A stretch of DNA of 64,000 nucleotides, taken from contig JADJRH010000011.1 in the NCBI GenBank assembly GCA_016712345.1, positions 3,100,001 through 3,164,000 on the forward strand. Direction: 5' to 3'. Both the position numbers and the translations under genes were made by a program. The notes beneath the pieces were generated by a model. The model was not told the DNA's origin, did no database searches, and worked only from the letters and a program-made list of their open reading frames with translations. The number at the start of each line of letters is the position of its first letter. The first letter of the stretch is position 1. Source of the DNA: Polyangiaceae bacterium. GTDB taxonomy: Bacteria > Myxococcota_A > Polyangia > Polyangiales > Polyangiaceae. Positions 43,450 to 53,711 of this stretch are shown one piece after another.

Positions 43450-46400
43450 TTAAAAGTCCAAGTTGTGAATGTTGTACAGACCTGCCGTTGACGGCCCTTC
43501 GTAGTCTGACGCCACGTTGGAAGTGGCCACCAAGTGTTGGTAGGCAGAATTGGTAATCATCCAATTTTGACTCCGGTTGCCAATGACCTGAACGACCGAG
43601 GTCGAATCGGGCACTGTGCCGGGATAATCGGTCGCGTTCGTGGATACGGTGATGAGAGGCCAGCCAACAACCAAATCGCTCACGGCGCAGTTGCCTGAAA
43701 CAAGAGCGTTAAATGGGTACTCTTTCCAGTAGGGTAGAGCAATGGCGGACGAGATGTCGATAAGCAGGCTATTGATAAAATCGCTCACCAGGAAAAAACC
43801 CGCGTCTTTGGTAACTGCTTCGTAGGTCGGGCCCGTCGATTTTGACTTGCCAAACAGCGCACCCAATTTGGCCATGGGGGTGAGCGGTTTTACCTCTTTT
43901 TTGCCCGCCGCATTGGCCTCTTCAGCTGAAGCATCGGCTTCTGCGCCCTTTTTTCCAGGCACAAACATCTTTGCCTTGATGGCATCGGCGATTGTTTTTT
44001 CGGTGTCGAACTGATTGTCCACCACTTGAGTGAACGTTTCTTCAAACGTTTGGAGCGCCTTTTCAAAAGGAATGCCCCCGGCGTAGAAGAAATTATCAAA
44101 GCTGCCTCCCGACGGGTCAACATAATACCGTTCGGGCTGAATTAAGATTCGCCCGCCTGAAACGTTATTTTCGATCTGCCAATATTCATAATTCGCTTTG
44201 TTGACCTCGAGACCGGCACTTTCGCACCAATTGCCCGAAATGTGACCTCCCGAAGAGCTGTCGATCAACAATCCTCCCCCCGTGGATTTGCCCGGTCCGC
44301 GCATAAAGCGGTTATCGTGGACGTGAAGCTGAGTTGAATGGCCGACAAGCGAGAAGAGCCCTTCACAGCGATTGCCGGTGATCGTCAGGTCAAAAAAGTG
44401 CCCTTCCTGGTTGGCGTCTACCCAGATAGGGAAATGGAAGCCACCATCGGCGGCCTGAATGAGAATGTTCGAGTCAATAGTCAGATCGGAAACGTTGCCG
44501 AGGACGTTGCCTGCCGACACTCCAACGTGAACACCGTTTCCACCCGGAGCCGTGACATGGTTTCGGCGAAGAACCGTGGACGACGGATCGAACAAGGCAG
44601 CGCCGAACCACACGGAGCCGACGGGCGCGGCGTCGACAAAGTTATTGTCGAGGTAGAGTCCCGCGCCCCAGATGTACACACCAACAATACCGACCTTGGA
44701 AATGCGGTTTCCTGAAATGCGGATATTCCGGGTGGAAGTATTGGAAGGCAGGAGAAGCGTACACAACACGCCGATATACGCGCCTTGAATAAGGTTGTCG
44801 GCAATGTCGATGGTGCGAATGGTTGCAAACACCGGCTCGGCAACACCGTCGTCATCGGTATCGACAGGTATGGGACCAAACGAGATACCCGTCAGATCGG
44901 TGGCTTGAGCGTCCTCGTTGCCGATCAGCGTGATTGTCGATTTTTCAATGCGGATGTTTGAAAAGCTCAGTTTTGCGTTTGGAAGAGCTGTCAGATCGAT
45001 CGCTGAGCCAAACACCATGCCGCGCTGCGCACTCAGATCCGCGCTGCGAACCTGAACCGAACCAACCCTCCATGGCACAAAGAGCGCCGCGCGTTGGCTC
45101 TTCAGCCGGTCACCGGTGATGCGGCTGCGTAGTACGCTGTCCGCACGGACAGCCACCGCGTCGATGCCAAGCCAAAGGTTATTTTGACAGACGACGTCGG
45201 CTACCGAACCGAGTCGAGCGGCGGTGCCGGCTTCAAACAAGCAGTTTGAAATCTCACCTTGCTGCCAGTCGATGACGGCCAACGCGCACGAGCTGCCCAA
45301 TATTTCTTCGGATGCAATGTTGTCGAGAATGGCATTGAGACCCGCTTCCGCAGAAGCGAGGTCTACCGCCTTTAGGGCACTGGCCATTTCAATGGAAAAC
45401 GACGTTCTGAACCGACTGTCGCGAAGGATTAGCCCGGTGATGGACGAACCAAAGAAGCAGCCCTTTCGACCCACGAGGAGCGATCCCATCACAGCGCTGG
45501 GCCCGGCCAATTGGAGAGCACAGCACCATCTACCCAAAACAATGGAGTCGCGGATCTGAACCTGTGGCAAGAGCAGATCACCATATTCGTTGGACTGCCA
45601 GTCTCCGGGATCTTCAGGGTCGGTAAAGCCCGGCTTGGCGTGGACCGACCGAATGGCCAACCCTTCAGGATCGAGGGCAATCACAGCAGTCTCGAGGAGC
45701 GTCAAGTGGGCATCGGTTCCAAGGCCGGCACCCACCTCGGGTAGGTCGATCAGGGGAGGCTCGCCACCGCTTGCCCACGCGATCAAGTGGCACAGGGTGA
45801 GGTCCGAACCGGCCGTGACCTCGAACATTGGACCATTCAGGTCTTTGTCGCGTACACATGTCGCCGACGGACAACCCACGATCGCCACGCGTTTTCCAGC
45901 GATTTGAACCTTTGACTTAAAATGGTAGACACCCGTTTTGAGGCAGATGACTCCACCCTGCGCGGGAAGTTTGTTATCAATCGCGTCTTGAATGCGCGCG
46001 GCATCGTCAACGAGCGTTTTGGAAGGTGACAGGTGAACGTCACAACATCCACCTTGTATCTTTGTATAAAGCTCATCGATCGCTTCTTGGACAGTGTCGG
46101 CATCGGTGCCCGTTTTGCCACCGTCGTAGGCGATATCGTCGGCGTTTAGCTCGCAGATCGCCGAATATTGATGGTCATACCAGCGCACAAGCAACAGCGG
46201 ACTGTTGGCTCCCTGATATTGAAACATGGCGAGCGGCGCAAAAAGTCGCTCGGGCCCGTGGGGAGATTTTTTCCAGTCGCCGTTGGCATTGTCCTTCAGG
46301 CGGCGCGCTTCGTATTGCCAATAATCGCCCGCGCGAAAGTCGGATCCTGACAAAGTGACCGAGATGCCATCTCCCAAGTTAAACTTGTAGGGAGCCGCGC

Positions 46401-47886
46401 CGGCGGTGGTGATGAGGCCGTGCCATCTGCGGATCTTAGGTAGGCGCGCCGCGTTGAAAAATGTGGCATCGACGAGCGTCACCGGATTTTTTGTCGTCAG
46501 GTCAAGCAGCTGGATTTGACCGGTTGTCGCTGTGCTCTTGGCGTAATAAAGTGTACCCACGCTGCGTTCCGCCGGTCGAAATGCCGGCGTTCCCGAGGCG
46601 ATCTCACCGTCGGCCGAGTCACCCAGGTCGATCTTTTCATTGAGCAGCTCCACCAAGTCACCGTCGGTGACGTCGCTTGTGCCGAGAATGGTGATCTCGC
46701 CGGAGGGTAGATTTGCGGCGGCCACATCAAAAAGATCACTGCCGTTGTTTTTCGACCACTTGATGGAGCAGGTGCCGAGGTTGCCACCCACGTGCACTTC
46801 AAACCTGTAAAACCTGTTGTCAGGGCCGGTGTACCCACCCTCCACCGGCAACGCGCACGGATCGGGATTGTCGACTTTGGGTGCTGTTTCTACCGTCAGC
46901 TCGGCATTGCCCCAGTTGATGTTGGCAAAGGCGGGCACCACTTTGTCGGGACTCGCACCTCCAATTGGGTTAAACTCGGCCACCTTGACTTGGCCAAGAG
47001 CCTGACTCCGAACGGTGGTGTCCAAACCGCCCAACGCCTGCTCTAAAATGCCTTTGTCTTCAACGCGGGTGATGAGCCTTTCCCATGCTTCAAGGTACAC
47101 AACAAAGCGCTCGGCGTCGACCAACGCCGGATTGGGAGTGGCAAACCCAAGAACGGATGGGAAGGTCACCTCGGGGTACGATGCGTCCTGCCCATTGGCA
47201 GTGAGCTGAACTTCAAGCCCCTGCGCATAATAGCGACCCGATGTGGACCAAAATGCCGGTGCGGTGGTGGCCGGTTCTACCCCCTCCACCATGGCTACCC
47301 ATGCTTCACCACCCGCCGCGGTAAAGCCGAGTTCAAGCGTTGTGATCTTGGCGGGTGCAAGGGCCGAGAAATCTACAAGGTAGGCTTCAAACTGGCCCGA
47401 TCCCGAACCATTTGGCGTTTGAAGGGTGGTGCCGTTCGCGCGAACGGATAGCTTGACACCTGACGGTAAGATCGCCCAGACATGAATCTTACCATATTTG
47501 GATGTATCGATGGGTTGGCGACATTTGATTTGTACAAACCCATCGTCGGCTGTGGCGTCGATGTGGATCGACGGGAAACGTTCTTTATACTTTTTTCCGT
47601 AGTCTCGAAACGCTTTAAAAAGGCTTGCGGGAGCGGGTAGCGTCACCCCCTCAAGCGTCTCAAAAAGCGCATAGAGCGGACCGGGAGTGACCAGGTACCC
47701 CAAATCGGGGCTCCCTGTTTCACACCCCAAGTCGCGGGCAACGTGACGCACGAGCGTATCAATTGCGTCTACCCCCGCGGCAACGTCGCTGTCGGTGACC
47801 AGGCGGCCTTCTTGAAGCAGGACGCGGCGGTACTGTTTCGCTCGCTTTTGGTCGGGCCTGTGGCCTCTGGAGAAATCGCCTTTCAT
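43450..47886 (-). CDS. DUF6519 protein with right-handed beta-helix, eCIS fibre/spike candidate
   Basis: 1478 residues. The N-terminus MKGDFSRGHRPDQKRAKQYRRVLLQEGRLVTDSDVAAGVDAID matches DUF6519, found in eCIS and phage-tail-like loci. About 640-1200 carry parallel beta-helix rungs typical of pectate-lyase/NosD folds (IRISGNRISKVGIVGVYIWGAG, LRRNHVTAPGGNGVHVGVSAGNVLGN, LTIDSNILIQAADGG, LHVHDNRFMRGPGKSTGGGLLIDSSSGGHISGNWC). The final third is mixed. Such helices occur in tail spikes that bind or cut surface glycans. Located between the baseplate genes and the coiled-coil gene, where Afp13-like fibres sit in known eCIS operons; a receptor-binding role is inferred. Confidence 0.8.
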   Translation of the reverse strand: MKGDFSRGHRPDQKRAKQYRRVLLQEGRLVTDSDVAAGVDAIDTLVRHVARDLGCETGSPDLGYLVTPGPLYALFETLEGVTLPAPASLFKAFRDYGKKYKERFPSIHIDATADDGFVQIKCRQPIDTSKYGKIHVWAILPSGVKLSVRANGTTLQTPNGSGSGQFEAYLVDFSALAPAKITTLELGFTAAGGEAWVAMVEGVEPATTAPAFWSTSGRYYAQGLEVQLTANGQDASYPEVTFPSVLGFATPNPALVDAERFVVYLEAWERLITRVEDKGILEQALGGLDTTVRSQALGQVKVAEFNPIGGASPDKVVPAFANINWGNAELTVETAPKVDNPDPCALPVEGGYTGPDNRFYRFEVHVGGNLGTCSIKWSKNNGSDLFDVAAANLPSGEITILGTSDVTDGDLVELLNEKIDLGDSADGEIASGTPAFRPAERSVGTLYYAKSTATTGQIQLLDLTTKNPVTLVDATFFNAARLPKIRRWHGLITTAGAAPYKFNLGDGISVTLSGSDFRAGDYWQYEARRLKDNANGDWKKSPHGPERLFAPLAMFQYQGANSPLLLVRWYDHQYSAICELNADDIAYDGGKTGTDADTVQEAIDELYTKIQGGCCDVHLSPSKTLVDDAARIQDAIDNKLPAQGGVICLKTGVYHFKSKVQIAGKRVAIVGCPSATCVRDKDLNGPMFEVTAGSDLTLCHLIAWASGGEPPLIDLPEVGAGLGTDAHLTLLETAVIALDPEGLAIRSVHAKPGFTDPEDPGDWQSNEYGDLLLPQVQIRDSIVLGRWCCALQLAGPSAVMGSLLVGRKGCFFGSSITGLILRDSRFRTSFSIEMASALKAVDLASAEAGLNAILDNIASEEILGSSCALAVIDWQQGEISNCLFEAGTAARLGSVADVVCQNNLWLGIDAVAVRADSVLRSRITGDRLKSQRAALFVPWRVGSVQVRSADLSAQRGMVFGSAIDLTALPNAKLSFSNIRIEKSTITLIGNEDAQATDLTGISFGPIPVDTDDDGVAEPVFATIRTIDIADNLIQGAYIGVLCTLLLPSNTSTRNIRISGNRISKVGIVGVYIWGAGLYLDNNFVDAAPVGSVWFGAALFDPSSTVLRRNHVTAPGGNGVHVGVSAGNVLGNVSDLTIDSNILIQAADGGFHFPIWVDANQEGHFFDLTITGNRCEGLFSLVGHSTQLHVHDNRFMRGPGKSTGGGLLIDSSSGGHISGNWCESAGLEVNKANYEYWQIENNVSGGRILIQPERYYVDPSGGSFDNFFYAGGIPFEKALQTFEETFTQVVDNQFDTEKTIADAIKAKMFVPGKKGAEADASAEEANAAGKKEVKPLTPMAKLGALFGKSKSTGPTYEAVTKDAGFFLVSDFINSLLIDISSAIALPYWKEYPFNALVSGNCAVSDLVVGWPLITVSTNATDYPGTVPDSTSVVQVIGNRSQNWMITNSAYQHLVATSNVASDYEGPSTAGLYNIHNLDF

Positions 47887-47898
47887 GGTTTCCTCTTT

Positions 47899-50800
47899 TC
47901 AGTCCATTCTCACAAGCCCGGTGACCAGCCCCGCCGGGGTGTACTCCAACAAGCGTCGCACGAGCGCCTCGGTGCGTTGGCCAAGGCGCACGTCGTGAAA
48001 CGCACCGATCTCCGCGCCGTCTTCAGCTCCTTTTAACAGAGCTTGAGGGCAGCGCTCGGAGAGGCGCAAATGCGCGGGATTGAGACGATCCCGCGAAACA
48101 AACATGGGTAGATCAAACACCACGCGGTGCCTGCGCGGAAGTTGACTATTCGGGTTGACACGGCAATAGCGAATGCAACCGCGGAACCTGTCGAGCGCAG
48201 TCACGCGTGTTTCAAAAAGGCTTTCAGACGCCTCTAAAACAAGCACCTTCACACCTTCGGTGAACCCCTCCACAACCACGGTAGACCTTTCTATTCGAAG
48301 TGTGGAGTCAAACGCATCGATGCCTGCCGCCGCGCGCGCATCAATGATCGAATCAAGCACCGAAATGTGCAGCTCACCCTGGAATTGAAGGCGTCCGAAG
48401 ATGCTTCGGTTGAGCACAATGTTCGACTGCTTAAAGGTGCCGGCAGCAAACCTCCAGAGCGCCGCGGGATGATCGACAGTGACAAACGCGATGGTTGTTT
48501 GAGCCGCCGGTGGAATGTGTACATGTTGTGGTCCCTGGGCGAACAAAATCCCCGTGATCGCGAGCGACTTGTATGAAGCAGGCCCCGCGGTAAAGTCTGT
48601 TTTTAATACCACCACCGGGCGCTCTCGCTCCGCAGCCTGAAGGGTTAGAGAGATAGGTTTGTCGGGCCACGTGAGATTGGACTCCACGTACGTGGCCGAA
48701 TCTTGAATTTCGATCACTTCGTGGTTTGCCGGAGTCGCCGCCGCGGCGATAGCGTCGAGAGCGTCTTTTAGACTTGAGTACACAGGGGTTGTGTACCAGT
48801 TGTTGTTTGCGGCCTTTTGATGGTAGCCATTTCGCAAAACGATGCGTGTTGGAGCCGGCGGCGCCGCGTCAAGCCACGGCGCACGCGCATCGGGACGAGC
48901 GCCCGTATGAGCCGAATACCCCTCTTGCATATCGACCGTCACCGCGGGCGCCGGCGTTAAACCTGACACAACGCTTGTGGGTAGAACGGGAGGCTCCGAC
49001 GGGGCGAGCGAAAACAAGCCCGCGTGCGGGTCGATGTCTAAATATCCCGGCAGCGTGGCGGGGAGTTGTTTGCCCGGACTCTCATTTTTCCATGGACACA
49101 AGCTGCGCTGCCGAACCCGCCTTCGAAGCAAACTGACGGCCGAGCGAATGGGTGCAATGGGTCCAAACGCGTAGCGAAGCACCTGGGGAGACGCGGGAAG
49201 GTAGGTGGCCCCGTCGGCCGCCACAACAACCGCGGTGCTCCGCTCGGCGAGAGAGAGGGGCCACGTGGGCCCGCCTGGATTTTGCGTGCTGAGCGTGGGA
49301 AGGTAGATCAAGAACGAGCGCCCGACTTGATCGGTAAACGCAACTTCACACGGCGGCAACACAATGTCGGGGAGGTTGGTTTCAAGCCGAACCAACATTT
49401 CTACCTGATCGCGATGGTCAAACGCGAATTGCGAAATGGCTGCCAAACGACCGCGCGCTGCGGCCCCGGGAACCACCGTTCCCGCGGCGGAAAGAACGCT
49501 GCACGAGGTGGCCGAAGTGGGATCGGCACCGGTGATGTCTAAACGGAGAAACGGTTCGACAACGTTGCCCGCGCGCGCGGCAAACACGACTGCCATGGTA
49601 AGGCCTCCCGGCGCGGGATCGTAGGCCGGGCCGGTTTTTTCAAGCGCGGGAGCACCGTGAACAACCACCGGACCCAATCCTTCTGCACAGGGTAAGGCTG
49701 TCCAACGATCGAGCGATGCGGTGGGTGGAAGGGGCGGCCAGGCCGGGCCGGGCCCCGATGTTAACAAGGCACCGGGAAGGAGAAATCCACCCGATCCATC
49801 GGAAATCAACGGCACGATCGAAGGGGGTTGATTCAGCCCGGGGGGTGGACCTTCGGCGTCGGTGATCCCTCCGTCGGCCGCAATGTACACATACTTTTCA
49901 CCCGGAGTCGGCCCGAGAGATGCTTTGAAGATCCACCCCGCCGGAACCTGAATGACAAATGCGCCTCGCAAAAAGCCGAGCGCCGAGAGTGCGACGTGTT
50001 CTGAATCGAGACGAGCGTCCACCGCGCTGCCCGCAACTTCAATGGTTGCGCCGGGAAAATAAGCGGCGGAAGCGCCAAATGGTTTGAGGCGCAACATGGC
50101 AACGGTGGTGCCGGCAATCGCTGTCGCCGATCCTGCAATTGAAGTGGCGGTGGCCGCGTCCATGCGTACACCACCGCGAACTTCCGCCCCGGCAATGTTG
50201 GGTACACCCGCAGCGTGTGGAACTTCAAGCACTTCAATATCAACTGCGGACTGCCACTTTTCGGTGGGATGTTCAAGCACTCTGACAGTGACGACGTTGC
50301 TCGCAAACGCACGACTCGCGGGCCTTCGGCTCGCGGACCGCTCTTCCGACATCGGCTCCGCAACACCCATGGGTAGACCCAAGTTGCGTACACAAAACCG
50401 CGTTGTTGAAAGCCCTGTCTGGTCAAAGTAATTGCCGGGCATCGCGGCGAAATGCATGGGAGGAACGCGATCGGAGGCAAACCGATCACCTGCGGCGGCC
50501 GTCACTGTTGCCGCCGGATCTGACCGTCGAACGCGCAGATCTTGTTCGTGATTGAGCGGATGAAAGACATACCGAAGATCGGGGTCGCCCACTTGTGTAC
50601 GCTCCACCGGTTCTGACCTGACAAGTGGGAACAGCTCCGTGGGGAAAGTATAATACGCGAGGTGTTTGGGGTGGTATTTGCCCGTGCCTGGAACGCTTGG
50701 CCCAATGCGCCGCGGATCAATCGCGTGTGAAAGCACGTCGAGTGGGCCCGAACCTTGTTCTGCCACCGTGGGCGGCTCATAAGCGACGACCGTTCGTTCA

Positions 50801-51255
50801 GGTCGAACAATGTCCAGATCTTGGGACAGTAGAACGAGCTTCCAGCCTTCTTTGAGGGTGACCGCGTGCCCTGAAAGGTCAATCCCCATTTCTTCGAGCA
50901 TGGAAGGTGTACCCTTGCGGCGCCGCCACCCCACGGTTCCGCGCACGTCGCGCCGATTGGAAGGCGCGTCGGGGAACACAAGGCGCGTTCCCACCATTTC
51001 GGCGAGGTACGGAAGAACCCAATCAGCCGATGTATCAATAAACAGATCGGCGTACAGCTCTTCAATATTTTGCCGAGTTTCGGCGAGTGGAGCCGCGAGA
51101 ATGCGGAGGCTCCTATAAAACTCGCCGTCTTCGGGCTTGCCAAGGAGTTTCGTGGTCCCTTCAGGAATGTCGCGCACCCGGTAGAGCGCGGGAAGGAGCG
51201 CGTAAAGCGCCTCGGTCACGCGCTTTCGCACATCGGGGTCAAACGGGTAGGTCAC
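47899..51255 (-). CDS. Tail-protein-I-like baseplate protein with beta-helical C-terminus
   Basis: 1118 residues. The N-terminal 160 residues resemble phage tail protein I/Afp12-type: RKRVTEALYALLPALYRVRDIPEGTTKLLGKPEDGEFYRSLRILAAPLAETRQNIEELYADLFIDTSADWVLPYLAEMVGTRL, then GRRRKGTPSMLEEMGIDLSG. The middle is beta-rich sandwich-like. The last 260 residues have beta-helix-type rungs (SSLKDALDAIAAAATPANHEVIEIQDSATYVES, SLTLQAAERERPVVVLKTDFTAGP, SIIDARAAAGIDAFDSTLRIERSTVVVEG). It starts 2 bases after the J-like gene. A wedge protein connecting baseplate and fibres is the likely role. Confidence 0.8.
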   Translation of the reverse strand: MTYPFDPDVRKRVTEALYALLPALYRVRDIPEGTTKLLGKPEDGEFYRSLRILAAPLAETRQNIEELYADLFIDTSADWVLPYLAEMVGTRLVFPDAPSNRRDVRGTVGWRRRKGTPSMLEEMGIDLSGHAVTLKEGWKLVLLSQDLDIVRPERTVVAYEPPTVAEQGSGPLDVLSHAIDPRRIGPSVPGTGKYHPKHLAYYTFPTELFPLVRSEPVERTQVGDPDLRYVFHPLNHEQDLRVRRSDPAATVTAAAGDRFASDRVPPMHFAAMPGNYFDQTGLSTTRFCVRNLGLPMGVAEPMSEERSASRRPASRAFASNVVTVRVLEHPTEKWQSAVDIEVLEVPHAAGVPNIAGAEVRGGVRMDAATATSIAGSATAIAGTTVAMLRLKPFGASAAYFPGATIEVAGSAVDARLDSEHVALSALGFLRGAFVIQVPAGWIFKASLGPTPGEKYVYIAADGGITDAEGPPPGLNQPPSIVPLISDGSGGFLLPGALLTSGPGPAWPPLPPTASLDRWTALPCAEGLGPVVVHGAPALEKTGPAYDPAPGGLTMAVVFAARAGNVVEPFLRLDITGADPTSATSCSVLSAAGTVVPGAAARGRLAAISQFAFDHRDQVEMLVRLETNLPDIVLPPCEVAFTDQVGRSFLIYLPTLSTQNPGGPTWPLSLAERSTAVVVAADGATYLPASPQVLRYAFGPIAPIRSAVSLLRRRVRQRSLCPWKNESPGKQLPATLPGYLDIDPHAGLFSLAPSEPPVLPTSVVSGLTPAPAVTVDMQEGYSAHTGARPDARAPWLDAAPPAPTRIVLRNGYHQKAANNNWYTTPVYSSLKDALDAIAAAATPANHEVIEIQDSATYVESNLTWPDKPISLTLQAAERERPVVVLKTDFTAGPASYKSLAITGILFAQGPQHVHIPPAAQTTIAFVTVDHPAALWRFAAGTFKQSNIVLNRSIFGRLQFQGELHISVLDSIIDARAAAGIDAFDSTLRIERSTVVVEGFTEGVKVLVLEASESLFETRVTALDRFRGCIRYCRVNPNSQLPRRHRVVFDLPMFVSRDRLNPAHLRLSERCPQALLKGAEDGAEIGAFHDVRLGQRTEALVRRLLEYTPAGLVTGLVRMD

Positions 51256-51257
51256 GT

Positions 51258-53711
51258 TCAGGGCCCTCCCTGTGGCAGGGGTTGGATCTTGAGATTTTCA
51301 GGGAGCAAGCGGAGCCATGTGTGAGGTTCCACAGCGATGGTGTCGGCCACCTGAACCGGTAGGTTGACCAGGTCAAAGTGCCAAACAATGGAAGAAGAGA
51401 TGCCCTCCACCTGCTCCAACCGACGGTAGACTTCGCTTAAAAATGCCGGCTGTCCGAGATCCCGCGCCCCAAATGTGAACATGCCCGGATTGTCGGGATC
51501 GGTACCTGCAAATGCTTCAACAACACGGCTTTTCACAACGTCGGGAAGGTAAGCTGAATCAACCTCCACGTGTACACGCAGGTAGATGTTGGCGTATTGC
51601 GGTCCCCTGACATGGAGAGGCACCGACGTGTCGCGCCGCGCTTGCAAAAACGCCTTTACCTCCTGAATAGGAGGCGCCGCGCCGAGAGCGTTTGCAACGA
51701 TCACGAGCACCCCTTCTTCACCCGATGGTAAAGCCGACCAGAGCGACCGAGCGCGCGCCACGCCGGGAAAAAGCAGCGCGAGGTCGCGATGGTCCACAAT
51801 GCTGACAGCGCGATCAAACGTTTTGATAGGCCCCGTGGCCTGCGATCGAACAGCGTCCGCGTCGGCGGGATCGGCGCCGTTGGTTACCGGGAGCGGATTT
51901 TCTACCCTGTCGACAAGGGGGTGAGATTTTTTAATGCGCGAAACCGCTTTTTCATGCGCGTCTCCGTCGGGCCCTACCCCAATGCGGTACACCGCCTGAA
52001 TGTGTTTTTTTCCGGCGGCTGGGATAGCACCGTTTTTACCATCGCCGAAAACAATGGTCACAGCCGCCATTTCATCGCGCTGAACCAGGTAAACTCGGTC
52101 ATGGGAAGATGAACTCTGAAAGTCAACAACCCTCTCCCACAATACGCCGGCAACTCGAATTTCAATCTCGGGTGTGGCCCCTTCGGCCGAGGGCAACAAG
52201 GTGACAGGCTTTTGTTTGAGAACAAATCGCTGGAATGCGGTGACGCCGTCTGAGTCACCGAGCACCTCCGAGATCGTCTTACCGTGGGAGATCGGCGCCA
52301 CATTTCCCGAGATTTGAAGGTTGCCACGCTTCCAAACGTTGCCGTTTTGGGTGGGGTTGACCATTTCCCAGGTGATCTGAATATACCCATTGGCATCCCG
52401 ACCCACCGAACCCAAACGCACCACTTCGTGCACTTCAGGAGAGTTACCGGCGAGGGTAGAAAAGAGCGCCAGCGTCCCCGGTTTCCACCCCTCGGCTTTC
52501 GTGTCGAGCGTCAGCGGCTGCGATGCGTTTGCAGCGCTCGGCACAGTTGTCAGGATTGGGGCCGACACCGACCAATCCAATAGCCAGCGCGACGACCGAA
52601 TTTCTTGATTGGTTCGAACTTGACCACTCACCTGAAAAGCGGTTACCGCGCCTGAAATGGACGTTGTCGGCTTGGTGTCGAGAACAACAACGGAGTCCAC
52701 CACCGCCTGAATATGTTCTACCCGCTTGAACGTTACCGCCCGCGTGGCGGCGGAGGAGATCGTGAAAAGAGTTGTTCCACCGGAGTCGATTCTGACAACC
52801 GGGGTATTCGCAAGATTCGACTTCAACTCTTCGGCGAGATAAATGTCGCTGTTGGAGTACAACGGCGCAGCGGTGTACCCATAGGCGACGGATCCCACGG
52901 CGGGATCTCCCGGGTAGGCTCCCAACTGGAGTTTGTCATCCGGGTAGGTTGATCCGTTGCTGTCCCAGCCAAAAAGGTGCAGAGACTTCGGCCTTGCAAA
53001 CAGCGTCGGATTGCTCCCAAACCCGACATTGGGTAGGGCCGATTTGAGTTGAACGGCGGTGGTGCCCGTTTTTGGATTTTCGGTCGCCGACTGAACAATG
53101 CCGATGGCTTGCTGAGACGCCCCTTTCACAACGACGGTGTCGCCTTCTTCAAGCTGAAGGCCCGTCGCGGACACGGTCAACAGACTCTTTCCACCCGGAG
53201 AAAACGTTTCGGTCCGAAAAAGTGGCAACACACCGTGACGCGCGAAATCCACCTCCACGTCGTCGGTGGTTTCATAATCTTGGGCTTTTTTCTCACCCAC
53301 CGCCGCGGATGAAATGCCAAACCCCTTGAGAATTTTTCCTGACAGATCCTCTTTTGGAACAATCAGAAGGTGGCCCGTTGCCGAAAGGCCCGGATCCGGC
53401 TCGTAAGCCAATCGCCTTCCATGGCGCACAAGGCTTTTGGCCAGTTGAGCCGTGGGTAGAAACGCTTCGTTTGCGTATCGGTCTTGGTAGAGCGACAAAA
53501 CGTGCGCCACCAACGCCGACATCTCCATCAGGGTGCCGGCAAAATCACCTTCGGCGGTGTTTTCAGGAAAGCCCAACTCACTCGTGGCGAGCCGGCGCTC
53601 CATTGCCAAAAAATCGGCGTATTCATCGGGCAGATAGTCAATAAACGTTTGGCCCGGAAGCGGTTCACCCGTGGTAGAAAATCGGGTTCGAAAGCGGGGC
53701 GGCTTGCTCAT
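51258..53711 (-). CDS. Baseplate J-like protein (putative baseplate assembly protein)
   Basis: 817 residues. N-terminal helical part: EYADFLAMERRLATSELGFPENTAEGDFAGTLMEMSALVAHVLSLYQDRYANEAFLPTAQLAKSLVRHGRRLAYEPDPG, typical of Afp11/Afp12-class proteins. A GDTVVV-containing barrel follows, then the J-like half: VFGDGKNGAIPAAGKKHIQAVYRIGVGPDG, FDRAVSIVDHRDLALLFPGVARARSLW, VHVEVDSAYLPDVVKSRVVEAFAGTD. It shares DGKNG and YRIG elements with the split gene upstream, so the two are paralogues. It overlaps that gene by 4 bases. Forms the baseplate ring. Confidence 0.9.
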   Translation of the reverse strand: MSKPPRFRTRFSTTGEPLPGQTFIDYLPDEYADFLAMERRLATSELGFPENTAEGDFAGTLMEMSALVAHVLSLYQDRYANEAFLPTAQLAKSLVRHGRRLAYEPDPGLSATGHLLIVPKEDLSGKILKGFGISSAAVGEKKAQDYETTDDVEVDFARHGVLPLFRTETFSPGGKSLLTVSATGLQLEEGDTVVVKGASQQAIGIVQSATENPKTGTTAVQLKSALPNVGFGSNPTLFARPKSLHLFGWDSNGSTYPDDKLQLGAYPGDPAVGSVAYGYTAAPLYSNSDIYLAEELKSNLANTPVVRIDSGGTTLFTISSAATRAVTFKRVEHIQAVVDSVVVLDTKPTTSISGAVTAFQVSGQVRTNQEIRSSRWLLDWSVSAPILTTVPSAANASQPLTLDTKAEGWKPGTLALFSTLAGNSPEVHEVVRLGSVGRDANGYIQITWEMVNPTQNGNVWKRGNLQISGNVAPISHGKTISEVLGDSDGVTAFQRFVLKQKPVTLLPSAEGATPEIEIRVAGVLWERVVDFQSSSSHDRVYLVQRDEMAAVTIVFGDGKNGAIPAAGKKHIQAVYRIGVGPDGDAHEKAVSRIKKSHPLVDRVENPLPVTNGADPADADAVRSQATGPIKTFDRAVSIVDHRDLALLFPGVARARSLWSALPSGEEGVLVIVANALGAAPPIQEVKAFLQARRDTSVPLHVRGPQYANIYLRVHVEVDSAYLPDVVKSRVVEAFAGTDPDNPGMFTFGARDLGQPAFLSEVYRRLEQVEGISSSIVWHFDLVNLPVQVADTIAVEPHTWLRLLPENLKIQPLPQGGP

